From Flavobacterium sharifuzzamanii (lineage in GTDB: Bacteria > Bacteroidota > Bacteroidia > Flavobacteriales > Flavobacteriaceae), in NCBI RefSeq assembly GCF_003254585.1, contig NZ_QJGZ01000032.1, forward strand, positions 85,692 through 149,691: a DNA stretch of 64,000 nt, read 5' to 3'. Below are positions 43,961 to 52,703 of the stretch, piece by piece. The notes below the pieces were generated by a model, which was not told the DNA's origin, made no database searches, and worked only from the letters and a program-made list of their open reading frames with translations. A program made the translations under genes and the position numbers. The first letter of the stretch is position 1; each line of letters opens with the position of its first letter.

Positions 43961-45121
43961 TTAAAGTAGCGTTGTTCCGTTTGAGATTTTTACATCATAG
44001 AATTTTAATTCAATTCCAAATGTATCTAAATAAAGCTTCGAAAATTTACGCTTAACCTCATTTTCATGTCCTTTTTTAACTAAATTAATGGTACAGCCGC
44101 CAAAACCGCCCCCCATAAGTCGAGAACCAATAATGGCATCGTCTTCTTTTGCTGTATCAACAAGCATGTCTAATTCTTCGCAGCTTACTTCGTATTCTTG
44201 TGATAAACCATAATGCGTTTCAAAAAGTAATTCTCCTAACTGCTCAATATTTCCTTGGTCTAAAGCTTTGCAAGCTTTGATAACGCGGTTGATTTCTTTT
44301 ACCACAAAATGAACTCTGCTGAAAACTTTGTCAGTCATTTTATCTTTAAGGCTCAAAACCTGTTCTTCATTAGCGTTTCTAAAAGTTTTTACTTCTGGAA
44401 AATGACTTTTTATGATTGATAAACCTTCTTCACATTCAATTCTTCTAGTGTTGTATTCTGATGTAAAAAGAGAATGTTTTACATTAGAATCAAATAAAAT
44501 CAGTGAATAGTCTTTGAAATCGGCATTGTGATATTCGAAATCTAAAGTATTACAATCCAGTTGAATTACTTTGTTTTCAAGACCGTGAACACTAGAAAAC
44601 TGATCCATAATTCCACAGTTGATGCCAACCCAATGTTCTGCTTTTTGTCCTAATAATGAAATGTCTTTTTTCTCAATTTTTAAATCAAACAGCGATTTGA
44701 TTCCGAAAATCATTCCGCATTCCAAAGCTGCAGAAGAAGATAATCCAGAACCAACCGGAATATTACTGCTGAAAACACAATTAAAACCTTCAAAAGAAAA
44801 TCCGTTGTCTTGTAATTGTTTAATTACGCCTCGAATATAATTGGTCCAAACCACATCGCTCAGTTTTACTTCCTGAGTCAAATCGATTTCAAATTCTTCA
44901 TTCAAATCGATAGCTATTATTTTGGAAGTAGTAGTGTTATTTTTTGCAAAAGCAAAGCAAATCACTTTGTCAATTGCAGCAGGTAAAACATAACCGTCAT
45001 TGTAGTCAATATGCTCTCCAATGATGTTGATTCTGCCTGGAGAAAGTACTGTTTTCTGAGGAGAAGACCCGAAAGATTTCTCAAAAAAAGCAACAGTATT
45101 CTGTATTAAAATATCATTCAT
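43961..45121 (-). CDS. galK: galactokinase
   Basis: A 386-residue GHMP kinase. LSPGRINIIGEHIDYNDG (27-43) is the galactokinase signature; PVGSGLSSSAALE (about 125-137) is the ATP-binding loop; SRLMGGGFGGCTINLV closes the C-terminus. It phosphorylates galactose at C1. It lies between galM and galT, and gene order galM-galK-galT matches the pathway. Confidence 0.97.
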   Translation of the reverse strand: MNDILIQNTVAFFEKSFGSSPQKTVLSPGRINIIGEHIDYNDGYVLPAAIDKVICFAFAKNNTTTSKIIAIDLNEEFEIDLTQEVKLSDVVWTNYIRGVIKQLQDNGFSFEGFNCVFSSNIPVGSGLSSSAALECGMIFGIKSLFDLKIEKKDISLLGQKAEHWVGINCGIMDQFSSVHGLENKVIQLDCNTLDFEYHNADFKDYSLILFDSNVKHSLFTSEYNTRRIECEEGLSIIKSHFPEVKTFRNANEEQVLSLKDKMTDKVFSRVHFVVKEINRVIKACKALDQGNIEQLGELLFETHYGLSQEYEVSCEELDMLVDTAKEDDAIIGSRLMGGGFGGCTINLVKKGHENEVKRKFSKLYLDTFGIELKFYDVKISNGTTLL

Positions 45122-45155
45122 TATAGTTGTTATAATTGGGGTATTGTATAAATAG

Positions 45156-46208
45156 TTAGCTTATGGTTTCAAATTTGTAAAGTGTTTTCTGTGTGTATTC
45201 TTCTCCTTTTTTCAAAATAGCATTAGGAAAATGGGCCTGATTTGGGGCATCTGGAAAATTTTGCGTTTCAAAACAAATTCCGCTTTGAGCGTTATAATCG
45301 ACATTTTCTTTTCCTTTTAACTTTCCAAAACAATTTCCACCTACATATATATGTACACTTGGCTGATCGGTATAAACATTCATTCTCAGTTTATTTTTTA
45401 AACTGATTAACTGTGCTACAATTTCAGTTTTAGAATTTACCACAAAAGAATTGTCAATTGGAAAGGGACAGTTTTTAGGAGCTCTAAAATCAAAATCATG
45501 ATCGTTTAAATCGGTATAATTTCCTGTTGGAATATTATCAGAATCTGTTTCCAGCATTTTGGATGATTTGATAAACATCTGCTGTTCCAAAACATTTCCG
45601 TCGTGACCATCAAGGTTAAAATAACTATGATGCGTCAAATTGATAATGGTATCTTCAGTTGAGGTTGCTTTATATTCTAATTTTAATTCATTTTCTTCTG
45701 TTAGAGTATAGGTTAAATAAACAGTCATTTCACCAGGGAAATTTTCGTCTAAATGCGCACTCAAAAGCCCAAAAGTAATTGACGGATTTTCGCCTGAAGT
45801 TGCGTTTATTACACTCCAAGCTTTTCTTCCAAATCCCATTTCTCCACCGTGAAGCGTATTGCCGTTATTGTTTCCGCCAAGCTGAAACTTTTTATCGTTA
45901 AGACTAAAAGTTGCATTGTGAATTCTGCCTGCGTAACGGCCAACCGTTGTTCCAAAATACGGTGCACTTGGCAAATTATAAGATTCTAAATATGCTTCTA
46001 AATTATCAAAGCCTAAAACAATATCTGTAAGTTTTCCATTGATCGGAATTTGGATGGAAGTAACTGTTGCACCATAATTGATAATCTGAACTTTCATTCC
46101 GTTATTGTTAACCAAATCAAAAGAATAAATTTCTTCCTTATTAGGCATTAAACCAAATGATTTGCAATTATGAGTCTCTTTTAAATGCGATATGTGTTTT
46201 ATTTCCAT
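45156..46208 (-). CDS. galM: aldose 1-epimerase (galactose mutarotase)
   Basis: I use the Met at 46208 (MEIKHISH), 39 bases inside the longest frame; the longer start would overlap the -7 box at 46240-46233. The domain is complete: LHGGEMGFGRK with catalytic His, LTHHSYFNLDGH, and the C-terminal Glu in GICFETQNFPDAPN. It interconverts beta- and alpha-galactose before GalK. No signal peptide, so it is cytoplasmic, unlike the exported epimerase at 54425. It is divergent from the GntR regulator. Confidence 0.92.
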   Translation of the reverse strand: MEIKHISHLKETHNCKSFGLMPNKEEIYSFDLVNNNGMKVQIINYGATVTSIQIPINGKLTDIVLGFDNLEAYLESYNLPSAPYFGTTVGRYAGRIHNATFSLNDKKFQLGGNNNGNTLHGGEMGFGRKAWSVINATSGENPSITFGLLSAHLDENFPGEMTVYLTYTLTEENELKLEYKATSTEDTIINLTHHSYFNLDGHDGNVLEQQMFIKSSKMLETDSDNIPTGNYTDLNDHDFDFRAPKNCPFPIDNSFVVNSKTEIVAQLISLKNKLRMNVYTDQPSVHIYVGGNCFGKLKGKENVDYNAQSGICFETQNFPDAPNQAHFPNAILKKGEEYTQKTLYKFETIS

Positions 46209-46232
46209 ATAATTTTTAGCAAAAATGAAATC

Positions 46233-46240
46233 CAAAAATA
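46233..46240 (-). promoter_or_regulatory. -7 box for galM
   Basis: TATTTTTG on the minus strand, an exact TAnnTTTG match 24 bases before the preferred galM start. Confidence 0.45.
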
Positions 46241-46251
46241 GAAACATTTTC

Positions 46252-46259
46252 TATATTTG
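46252..46259 (+). promoter_or_regulatory. -7 box for the GntR regulator
   Basis: TATATTTG on the plus strand, an exact TAnnTTTG match 57 bases before the gntR-type start, next to the TACCAGT repeat. Confidence 0.4.
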
Positions 46260-46261
46260 CA

Positions 46262-46278
46262 TACCAGTACCTACCAGT
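46262..46278. promoter_or_regulatory. candidate operator, direct repeat of TACCAGT, between galM and the GntR gene
   Basis: TACCAGT (46262-46268) repeats at 46272-46278 with a 10-bp period, which places both on the same helix face. It lies between two opposed -7 boxes and so could control both promoters. Confidence 0.5.
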
Positions 46279-46315
46279 TTTTAATTATAATAGTCAAAAT
46301 GACTTTATCGTAAGC

Positions 46316-47308
46316 ATGATTTCAATTCAAAATAATATTGGTCTGCCAAAATATAGGCAGATAATTCTTTCAATCGAAAAGGCTATTGAAGAAGGAAATT
46401 TAATTAAAGGTGATCGGCTTCCGTCTGTCAATAAAGTTTGTCTGGCTTTTTCTTTATCTCGAGATACAGTCTTATTGGCGTATGATGAATTGAAGAAAAG
46501 AGGAATTATTTATGCCATTCCTGGCAAGGGATATTACGTTAAAAGCGTTGAAATCACTATCACTCAGAAGATTTTCCTGCTTTTTGACGAGTTGAATATT
46601 TTCAAAGAAGACATTTATAATTCGTTTTTAAAAAACATCGGAAAAAATGTTCAGGTTGATATTTTCTTTCATCATTTTAATGTTCAAGTTTTCAAAAAAC
46701 TCATAAATGACAGTAATGGAAACTATACAAGCTATATTATTATGCCAACGAACTTGAGCGATATTACAGACTCGATAAAAACCCTACCAGTAAGTGATGT
46801 AATTATACTGGATCAGACAAATCCTGAGCTAAAAATGTTTCCAGCGATTTACCAAAACCATCAGAAAGATATTTACGAAGGTTTGATGAAAGGCAAATCG
46901 AGATTATCAAAATATAAAAAACTGATTTTAATTTTTCCCGGCTTTAGAGAGCCTCCAGGAATGAAACTGGGTTTTGAATCGTTCTGCCAAGCCTATAGTT
47001 TTGATTATGAGGTTATCTCAGATTTCAGCAATCAATCTATTGCTTTAGGAGATTTATATATTATTCCTCACGATCGTGATTTGCTTTTGGTGATAGAAAA
47101 CGCAATGAGCAGAAACTTAAAATTAGGGGAAGATTTTGGCATTATATCGTACAATGAAACGCCATTGAAGAAAATTGCCGCAAACGGAATTACGACGATT
47201 TCAACCAATTTTGAATTGATGGGAAAAATTCTGGCCGATATGGTTCTGCAGGGAATAAAAGAGCAGATCGAAAACAAATCTGCTCTTATAGTAAGGAATT
47301 CTCTATAA
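46316..47308 (+). CDS. GntR-family regulator with sugar-binding-like domain
   Basis: A 330-residue protein. The N-terminal winged helix (about 10-75: YRQIILSIEKAIEEGNLIKGDRLPSV, FSLSRDTVLLAYDELKKRGII) is GntR-type. The rest resembles a LacI/periplasmic-binding fold (YIIMPTNLSD, VIILDQTN, GIISYNETPL, ITTISTNFELMGKIL), which probably senses a sugar. It is divergent from galM-galK-galT, so a galactose repressor is likely. Confidence 0.87.
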   Translation: MISIQNNIGLPKYRQIILSIEKAIEEGNLIKGDRLPSVNKVCLAFSLSRDTVLLAYDELKKRGIIYAIPGKGYYVKSVEITITQKIFLLFDELNIFKEDIYNSFLKNIGKNVQVDIFFHHFNVQVFKKLINDSNGNYTSYIIMPTNLSDITDSIKTLPVSDVIILDQTNPELKMFPAIYQNHQKDIYEGLMKGKSRLSKYKKLILIFPGFREPPGMKLGFESFCQAYSFDYEVISDFSNQSIALGDLYIIPHDRDLLLVIENAMSRNLKLGEDFGIISYNETPLKKIAANGITTISTNFELMGKILADMVLQGIKEQIENKSALIVRNSL

Positions 47309-47318
47309 TAGGAGATTC

Positions 47319-48008
47319 TTATAAATTGAGTGCAAAGTTGTTTTGCAGTTTCTCTTCGTATTTCTCTTTATTAAAAGTATATAAGTAAGAACCTTTTCGA
47401 GAAGATTGCATGTCTTTTTCGTCTAATTTATTTAAAATTTCAAGCGAATTAATTTTGCTGATGAAATTTCGTTTGTCCAATTCTTTGCTCAAAATAGCTT
47501 CATACAATTCTAAAAGCTGACGCATAGTGAATTTCTCAGGAAGCAATTCAAAACCAATTGGTTTTACAGAAGTTTTGTAACGAAGCCTCTTTATGGCATT
47601 TTCAACCATTTCGTTATGGTCAAAAATTAAGTTTGGCGCGTCATTTATTGGGAACCATTCTGCGTGATAATTTTTAATCAATTCAGCATTGTGATTCTCG
47701 ATATTAATCAAAGCAAAATAAGAAACCGAAATGGTTCTTTCTACTGGGTCACGATCGATTTCACTATAAGCATGTAACTGCTCCATGTAAATATCGTTAA
47801 GACCAGTATACGTATTTAATATTCGGGTTGCGGCCGCGTCTAAAACTTCATCGCGTTTTAGAAATCCTCCGATCAAAGACCATTTTCCTTTTTCTGGTTC
47901 AAAATCTCTTTGAATCAAAAGAATCTTCAGACCGTCATTGTCAAATCCGAAAATGATGCAGTCCACCGCTAGTAAAACTTTATCAGCAGAGCTATAACTG
48001 TTTAGCAT
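47319..48008 (-). CDS. Nudix-type transcriptional regulator (AraR-like)
   Basis: A 229-residue protein with an N-terminal Nudix fold (about 1-140) and a C-terminal winged helix (about 145-225: EKFTMRQLLELYEAILSKELDKRNFISK). The Nudix helix GFLKRDEVLDAAATRILNTYTG keeps only Gly, the first Glu and Arg; the three catalytic Glu of REUXEE are Ile, Thr and Tyr. Hydrolysis is thus unlikely and ligand sensing likely. It resembles the AraR Nudix repressor described in Bacteroides for arabinose, and it sits beside the arabinose genes. Confidence 0.87.
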   Translation of the reverse strand: MLNSYSSADKVLLAVDCIIFGFDNDGLKILLIQRDFEPEKGKWSLIGGFLKRDEVLDAAATRILNTYTGLNDIYMEQLHAYSEIDRDPVERTISVSYFALINIENHNAELIKNYHAEWFPINDAPNLIFDHNEMVENAIKRLRYKTSVKPIGFELLPEKFTMRQLLELYEAILSKELDKRNFISKINSLEILNKLDEKDMQSSRKGSYLYTFNKEKYEEKLQNNFALNL

Positions 48009-48269
48009 ATATAATTAATTTGGATGGGTAAATATATAAACTTCCTAAAAGGTTTCATAATTATTAATGTAAGATTTACACTTAATTATGGTTTGTTATG
48101 AAATAAGTGTTTTTTAGTTTGTAATTATGGGGATCGCGGATAAAATTTTGGTCGGCTTAGAAGTGACCAAATTTAATGCAAAGTTTTTTATTATAAGAGA
48201 TTTTCTAAATATTGCTTTCTGATTATTTTAAAGGAATTGTTCAGAAATATGTTTTTTAATATGGTTAAA

Positions 48270-48301
48270 TTGACTATTAGTTAATTTTTTAACTATATTT
48301 A
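48270..48301 (+). promoter_or_regulatory. candidate promoter of the arabinofuranosidase gene
   Basis: TTG at 48270-48272 and TATATTTA at 48294-48301 (one mismatch to TAnnTTTG) with a 21-base spacer, as in F. johnsoniae promoters. Transcription would start within the adjoining operator. Confidence 0.45.
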
Positions 48302-48302
48302 C

Positions 48303-48321
48303 AAATGTTTAAAACACACTT
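48303..48321. promoter_or_regulatory. candidate AraR-like operator at the arabinofuranosidase promoter
   Basis: AAATGT-N7-ACACTT, 19 bp, one mismatch from the perfect palindrome at 50105-50123. It covers the expected transcription start. Confidence 0.5.
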
Positions 48322-48403
48322 AAATGCTGTTTGAATCTTTTTTTAAACTTAAAAATATTCAAATCGACTTATAAAAAACCTTACTTACTATTAAAACCAC
48401 ATT

Positions 48404-49942
48404 ATGAAAAAACCACTTTTCCTTTTGGCGATGGCACTGTTTTATCAGCACGCATTTTCTCAGATTACTACAATTTCGATAAAAAACAATAATGATTCGC
48501 CTATTATTAGCAAGCATATTTATGGTCATTTTGCAGAACATTTAGGACATTGTATTTACGGTGGATTTTTTGTTGGAGATACTTCTAAAATTCCAAATAC
48601 CAACGGAGTTCGAAATGATATTGTAAAAGCATTAAAAGATTTAAAAATTCCGAATTTAAGATGGCCAGGCGGATGTTTTGCTGATACATATCATTGGAAA
48701 GACGGAATAGGTCCGAAAGAACAGCGTCCGACAATTGTAAACCAATGGTGGGGCGGAGTAACAGAAGACAACAGTTTCGGAACGCACGATTTTTTAAATA
48801 TGTGCGAATTGCTTGGCGCAGAACCGTATTTGTCTGGAAATGTCGGTAGCGGAACAGTTCAGGAATTGGCAGACTGGGTGCAGTATACCAATTTTGGAGG
48901 CAAAAGTCCGATGAGTGATATGCGAAAGAAAAACGGTAGAACTGAGCCGTGGAAAGTAAAATACTGGGGAATTGGAAATGAAGCTTGGGGCTGCGGAGGA
49001 AATATGACCGCAGATTATTATGCGAACGAATATAAAAAGTTTGCCACTTTTATGTCTGATTGGGGAAATATAGGTGGAATTACAAGAATTGCGTCTGGAG
49101 CAAACAGCTCTGATTACAATTGGACAGAAGTTTTAATGAAAAACATTCCGTTAAGTATGCTTGGCGGTGTTGGTGTTCATCATTATGCCGTAATCAATTG
49201 GGATAAAAAAGGCTCTGATGTTGATTTTACCGAGAAAGAGTATTTCTTAACCATGCAGTCTGCTTTAAAAATGGAAGAATTAGTGACAAAACATGCTGCT
49301 GTTATGGATAAATATGATCCAGAAAAAAAGGTGGCCATGATTGTAGACGAATGGGGAGGCTGGTATGAAGTTCAGAAAGGAACAAATCCTGGATTTTTAT
49401 ATCAGCAGAATACCATGAGAGATGCGGTTTTGGCTGGGGCAACTTTAAATATTTTCAATAATCATGCAGACCGAGTTAAAATGGCAAATCTGGCGCAATG
49501 CGTTAATGTGCTTCAAGCTGTAATCTTAACGGACAAAGCAAAAATGATCACGACTCCGACCTATCATGTCATGAAAATGTATAGCGTACATCAAGATGCT
49601 AAATTGATTCCGATCGAATTTACATCACCTTCTTATTCTTTTAACGGACAAAGTATTCCAGCAGTTTCGGCTTCGGTTTCAAAAGATGCAAGCGGATTGG
49701 TTCATATTTCATTAGTGAATGTTGATGCCGTAAATAAAAATAAAGTCGAAATTGATGTGGCTTCGCTTGGCGCTAAAAACTATACAGCAAGTATAATTAC
49801 GGCTTCAAAACTTCAGGATTATAACTCTTTCGAAAATCCAAATAAAATTGTTCCAGTTGCTTTTAAAGGTTTTGAAAACAAAAAAGGAAAGTTAGAAATT
49901 ACAATTCCGCCATTTTCCGTATTGGTTTTAGAAGGAAAATAA
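48404..49942 (+). CDS. alpha-L-arabinofuranosidase, GH51
   Basis: A 512-residue glycoside hydrolase with a signal peptide (MKKPLFLLAMALFYQHAFS). The acid/base Glu193 is in IGNEAWGCGG and the nucleophile Glu316 in IVDEWGGWY, the two GH51 signatures. LRWPGGCFADTYHWKDGIGP is also conserved. It should release L-arabinose from arabinan, arabinoxylan or oligomers in the periplasm. The gene faces the AraR-like repressor and precedes araB, so substrate release and catabolism are co-regulated. Confidence 0.93.
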   Translation: MKKPLFLLAMALFYQHAFSQITTISIKNNNDSPIISKHIYGHFAEHLGHCIYGGFFVGDTSKIPNTNGVRNDIVKALKDLKIPNLRWPGGCFADTYHWKDGIGPKEQRPTIVNQWWGGVTEDNSFGTHDFLNMCELLGAEPYLSGNVGSGTVQELADWVQYTNFGGKSPMSDMRKKNGRTEPWKVKYWGIGNEAWGCGGNMTADYYANEYKKFATFMSDWGNIGGITRIASGANSSDYNWTEVLMKNIPLSMLGGVGVHHYAVINWDKKGSDVDFTEKEYFLTMQSALKMEELVTKHAAVMDKYDPEKKVAMIVDEWGGWYEVQKGTNPGFLYQQNTMRDAVLAGATLNIFNNHADRVKMANLAQCVNVLQAVILTDKAKMITTPTYHVMKMYSVHQDAKLIPIEFTSPSYSFNGQSIPAVSASVSKDASGLVHISLVNVDAVNKNKVEIDVASLGAKNYTASIITASKLQDYNSFENPNKIVPVAFKGFENKKGKLEITIPPFSVLVLEGK

Positions 49943-50104
49943 CATTTAAATACATTAAAAATTTTTCATGAAGATGCGACTTTATGGATTTTAGATGAAA
50001 TAATCGCAATGTTATAAATGTATTGTTAACATTTATTTTTTGAAAAGGTGCTAAAATGCTGTTTTAATGCATTTATAGCAAAAATTAATTATGCAATTTC
50101 AATT

Positions 50105-50123
50105 AAGTGTTTTTTGTACACTT
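50105..50123. promoter_or_regulatory. candidate AraR-like operator at araB
   Basis: AAGTGT-N7-ACACTT, a perfect 6-bp-arm palindrome. It contains the TTTG (50113-50116) that would be the -33 element, so binding should block polymerase. Confidence 0.6.
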
Positions 50124-50147
50124 ATAAAATATTTATCTCTATATTTG
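50113..50147 (+). promoter_or_regulatory. araB promoter
   Basis: TTTG (50113-50116), 23-base spacer, TATATTTG (50140-50147), an exact -7 match. The araB start is 24 bases downstream. Confidence 0.65.
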
Positions 50148-50171
50148 TCAATATTTTAAAAATAAAATAGA

Positions 50172-51863
50172 ATGAAAAATTATGTAATAGGATTGGACTA
50201 CGGAACAGATTCTGTTCGTGCGGTGCTGATTGACGCTGAAAATGGACAAGAGTTGGCATCGAATGTTTCTCATTACAAAAGATGGAAAAACAAACAGTAT
50301 TGTGATGCCTCTATAAACCAATTTCGTCAGCATCCTTTGGATCATATCGAAGGATTGGAAATTACAATTCAAAATGTAGTTAAAGAAAGTAAAGTTGATC
50401 CTTCATTAGTAAAAGGAATTTGTATCGATACAACAGGATCGTCTCCAGTTCCAGTTACAAAAGATGGAACGCCATTAGCATTGACAAAAGGTTTTGAAGA
50501 AAACCCGAATGCGATGATGGTTTTATGGAAAGATCACACTTCAATCAATGAAGCAAACGAAATCAACGAATTGGCAGTAAGCTGGGGAGGAGAAGACGTA
50601 ACAAAATACGTTGGAGGAATTTATTCTTCTGAATGGTTTTGGGCAAAAATTCTTCATATCGCAAGACAAGATGAAGCAGTTCGAAATGCAGCCCACACTT
50701 GGATGGAACATTGCGATTTGATGACCTATTTATTAATCGAAGATAAAGATTTAAAAACTTTCAAAAGAAGCCGTTGCGCAGCAGGTCACAAAGCCATGTG
50801 GCACACAGACTGGAACGGATTGCCACCAGTTGAATTCTTAGAAAAATTACATCCATATTTAGCGACTTTACGTGGCAATTTATATGATGAAACCTATACG
50901 TCAGATTTAGTTGCTGGAAAATTAAGCAAAGAATGGGCAAAGCGTTTAGGACTTTCTACAGAAACAGTTGTGGCTGTTGGAACTTTTGATGCACATTCTG
51001 GAGCAGTTGGTGCTAAAATCGAAGAGAATACTTTGGTTCGTGTTATGGGAACTTCAACTTGTGATATCCTGGTTGGTTCTTATGATGAAGTGGGAACAAA
51101 AACGGTTCGCGGAATCTGCGGACAAGTTGATGGTTCTGTAATTCCAGGATTTATAGGTTTAGAAGCAGGACAATCTGCTTTTGGCGATTTATTGGCTTGG
51201 TACAAAGAATTATTAATGTGGCCAACAGAACATTTATTAGGAGCTACGTCACTTTTAAATGAAACTCAAAAAGAGCAGTTAAGAGAAGAATTCAGCGATA
51301 AATTAATTGTGGAATTAACTAAAGAGGCAGAGAAAATTCCAGTTTCAGAAAGTCTTCCGATTGCTTTAGATTGGATTAACGGACGTAGAACTCCAGATGC
51401 CAATCAGGAAGTAAAAAGCGCCATTTCTAATCTTTCTTTAGGAACAAAAGCGCCACATATTTTCAAAGCTTTAGTAAACGCAATCTGTTTTGGAGCGAAG
51501 AAAATTGTAGACCGTTTTGAGGAAGAAGGTGTAAAAATCGACAGCGTAATCGGAATTGGTGGCGTTGCAAGAAAATCTCCTTTTATTATGCAGACTTTGG
51601 CTAACGTTTTAAACAAGCCAATTAAAATCGCAGCTTCAGACCAAACTCCGGCTTTAGGTGCGGCAATTTATGCAGCGGTTGCGGCAGGAATTTATCCAAA
51701 TGTAATTGAAGCGAGCCAAAAAATTGGAAGTGATTTTGACGGAGAATATTTCCCTCAATTAGATAAAGTAGCGGCTTATAATAAACTACTTATTGCTTAC
51801 GAACAATTAAGTGCTTTTGCAGATCCAACTATTAAAATTTCTCAAAATGAGTTCTCAGTATAA
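50172..51863 (+). CDS. araB: ribulokinase
   Basis: A 563-residue FGGY kinase. YVIGLDYGTDSVRAVLID is the N-terminal phosphate-binding motif, GICIDTTGSSPVPV follows, and the C-terminal domain has IGIGGVARKSPFIMQ and PALGAAIYAA. It phosphorylates L-ribulose at C5. The operon is araB-araD-araA with araD overlapping by 17 bp. The operator at 50105 suggests arabinose induction by AraR release. Confidence 0.96.
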   Translation: MKNYVIGLDYGTDSVRAVLIDAENGQELASNVSHYKRWKNKQYCDASINQFRQHPLDHIEGLEITIQNVVKESKVDPSLVKGICIDTTGSSPVPVTKDGTPLALTKGFEENPNAMMVLWKDHTSINEANEINELAVSWGGEDVTKYVGGIYSSEWFWAKILHIARQDEAVRNAAHTWMEHCDLMTYLLIEDKDLKTFKRSRCAAGHKAMWHTDWNGLPPVEFLEKLHPYLATLRGNLYDETYTSDLVAGKLSKEWAKRLGLSTETVVAVGTFDAHSGAVGAKIEENTLVRVMGTSTCDILVGSYDEVGTKTVRGICGQVDGSVIPGFIGLEAGQSAFGDLLAWYKELLMWPTEHLLGATSLLNETQKEQLREEFSDKLIVELTKEAEKIPVSESLPIALDWINGRRTPDANQEVKSAISNLSLGTKAPHIFKALVNAICFGAKKIVDRFEEEGVKIDSVIGIGGVARKSPFIMQTLANVLNKPIKIAASDQTPALGAAIYAAVAAGIYPNVIEASQKIGSDFDGEYFPQLDKVAAYNKLLIAYEQLSAFADPTIKISQNEFSV

Positions 51864-52548
51864 AGATTTAAAACAAGAATGTTACGAAGCCAATATGCAG
51901 TTAAATGCATTGAATTTGGTGGTATACACTTTCGGAAACGTAAGTGCCGTGGACAGAAAAAATGGTGTTTTTGCCATTAAGCCAAGCGGTGTTCCTTATG
52001 AAGATTTAAAACCTGAAGATATTGTTATTGTTGATTTTGATAATAATGTTATCGAAGGTACAATGCGTCCGTCATCTGATACAAAAACGCATGCTTATTT
52101 ATACAAACACTGGCCAAATATTGGAGGTGTTGCACATACGCACGCGACCTATTCTGTGGCTTGGGCACAATCTCAATTGGATATTCCAATCTTCGGAACG
52201 ACACATGCGGATCACTTAACAGCTGATATTCCGTGTGCTCCGCCAATGGCAGATTCTTTAATTGAAGGAAACTACGAACACAATACTGGAATTCAGATTT
52301 TGGATTGTTTCAAAGAAAAAAATCTTTCATACGAAGAAGTAGAAATGATTTTAATTGGAAATCACGGTCCGTTTGCATGGGGAAAAAATGCTGCAAAAGC
52401 GGTTTACAACAGTAAAGTCTTAGAAGTTGTGGCAGAAATGGCATACTTAACTTTACAAATAAATCCGAACGCACCAAGATTAAAAGATTCATTAATAAAG
52501 AAACATTACAACCGTAAACACGGAAAAGATTCGTATTACGGACAATAG
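51847..52548 (+). CDS. araD: L-ribulose-5-phosphate 4-epimerase
   Basis: The Met at 51847 (MSSQYKDLKQE) is preferred over the longer frame from 51811, which lies deep inside araB. The 233-residue class II aldolase fold has zinc-binding His in VAHTHATYSVAWAQ and the C-terminal His in GNHGPFAWGKN. FGNVSAVDRKNGVFAIKPSG is the phosphate-binding region. The product, D-xylulose-5-phosphate, enters the pentose phosphate pathway. Confidence 0.96.
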   Translation: MSSQYKDLKQECYEANMQLNALNLVVYTFGNVSAVDRKNGVFAIKPSGVPYEDLKPEDIVIVDFDNNVIEGTMRPSSDTKTHAYLYKHWPNIGGVAHTHATYSVAWAQSQLDIPIFGTTHADHLTADIPCAPPMADSLIEGNYEHNTGIQILDCFKEKNLSYEEVEMILIGNHGPFAWGKNAAKAVYNSKVLEVVAEMAYLTLQINPNAPRLKDSLIKKHYNRKHGKDSYYGQ

Positions 52549-52553
52549 TTTTT

Positions 52554-52683
52554 GTTTCAGGTTTCAGATTTATTTTGTTTCAAGTTTTTGAAACGTTGAA
52601 CTTGAAACTTGAAACAAATAAAATTTAAAACAAAAATAATAACAATTCGAGTTTTCAGATTCCAACAACTTGAAACCTGAAAC
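52554..52683. repeat. nested inverted repeats between araD and araA
   Basis: The outer arms GTTTCAGGTTTCA (52554-52566) and TGAAACCTGAAAC (52671-52683) enclose the inner arms TTGTTTCAAGTTT (52575-52587) and AAACTTGAAACAA (52605-52617). The rest of the 155-bp spacer is AT-rich. Confidence 0.75.
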
Positions 52684-52703
52684 TTGAAACAAAAAATAAC
52701 AAA

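Larger units (their letters stand above)
48009..48403. promoter_or_regulatory. regulatory region between araR-like and arabinofuranosidase genes
   Basis: This 395-bp non-coding region holds AAGTGT/ACACTT half-sites: ACACTT at 48079-48084, with a partly matching left half at 48066-48071, and AAGTGT at 48106-48111. The operator at 48303-48321 is listed separately. The other parts are AT-rich and show no ORF or RNA. Confidence 0.45.
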
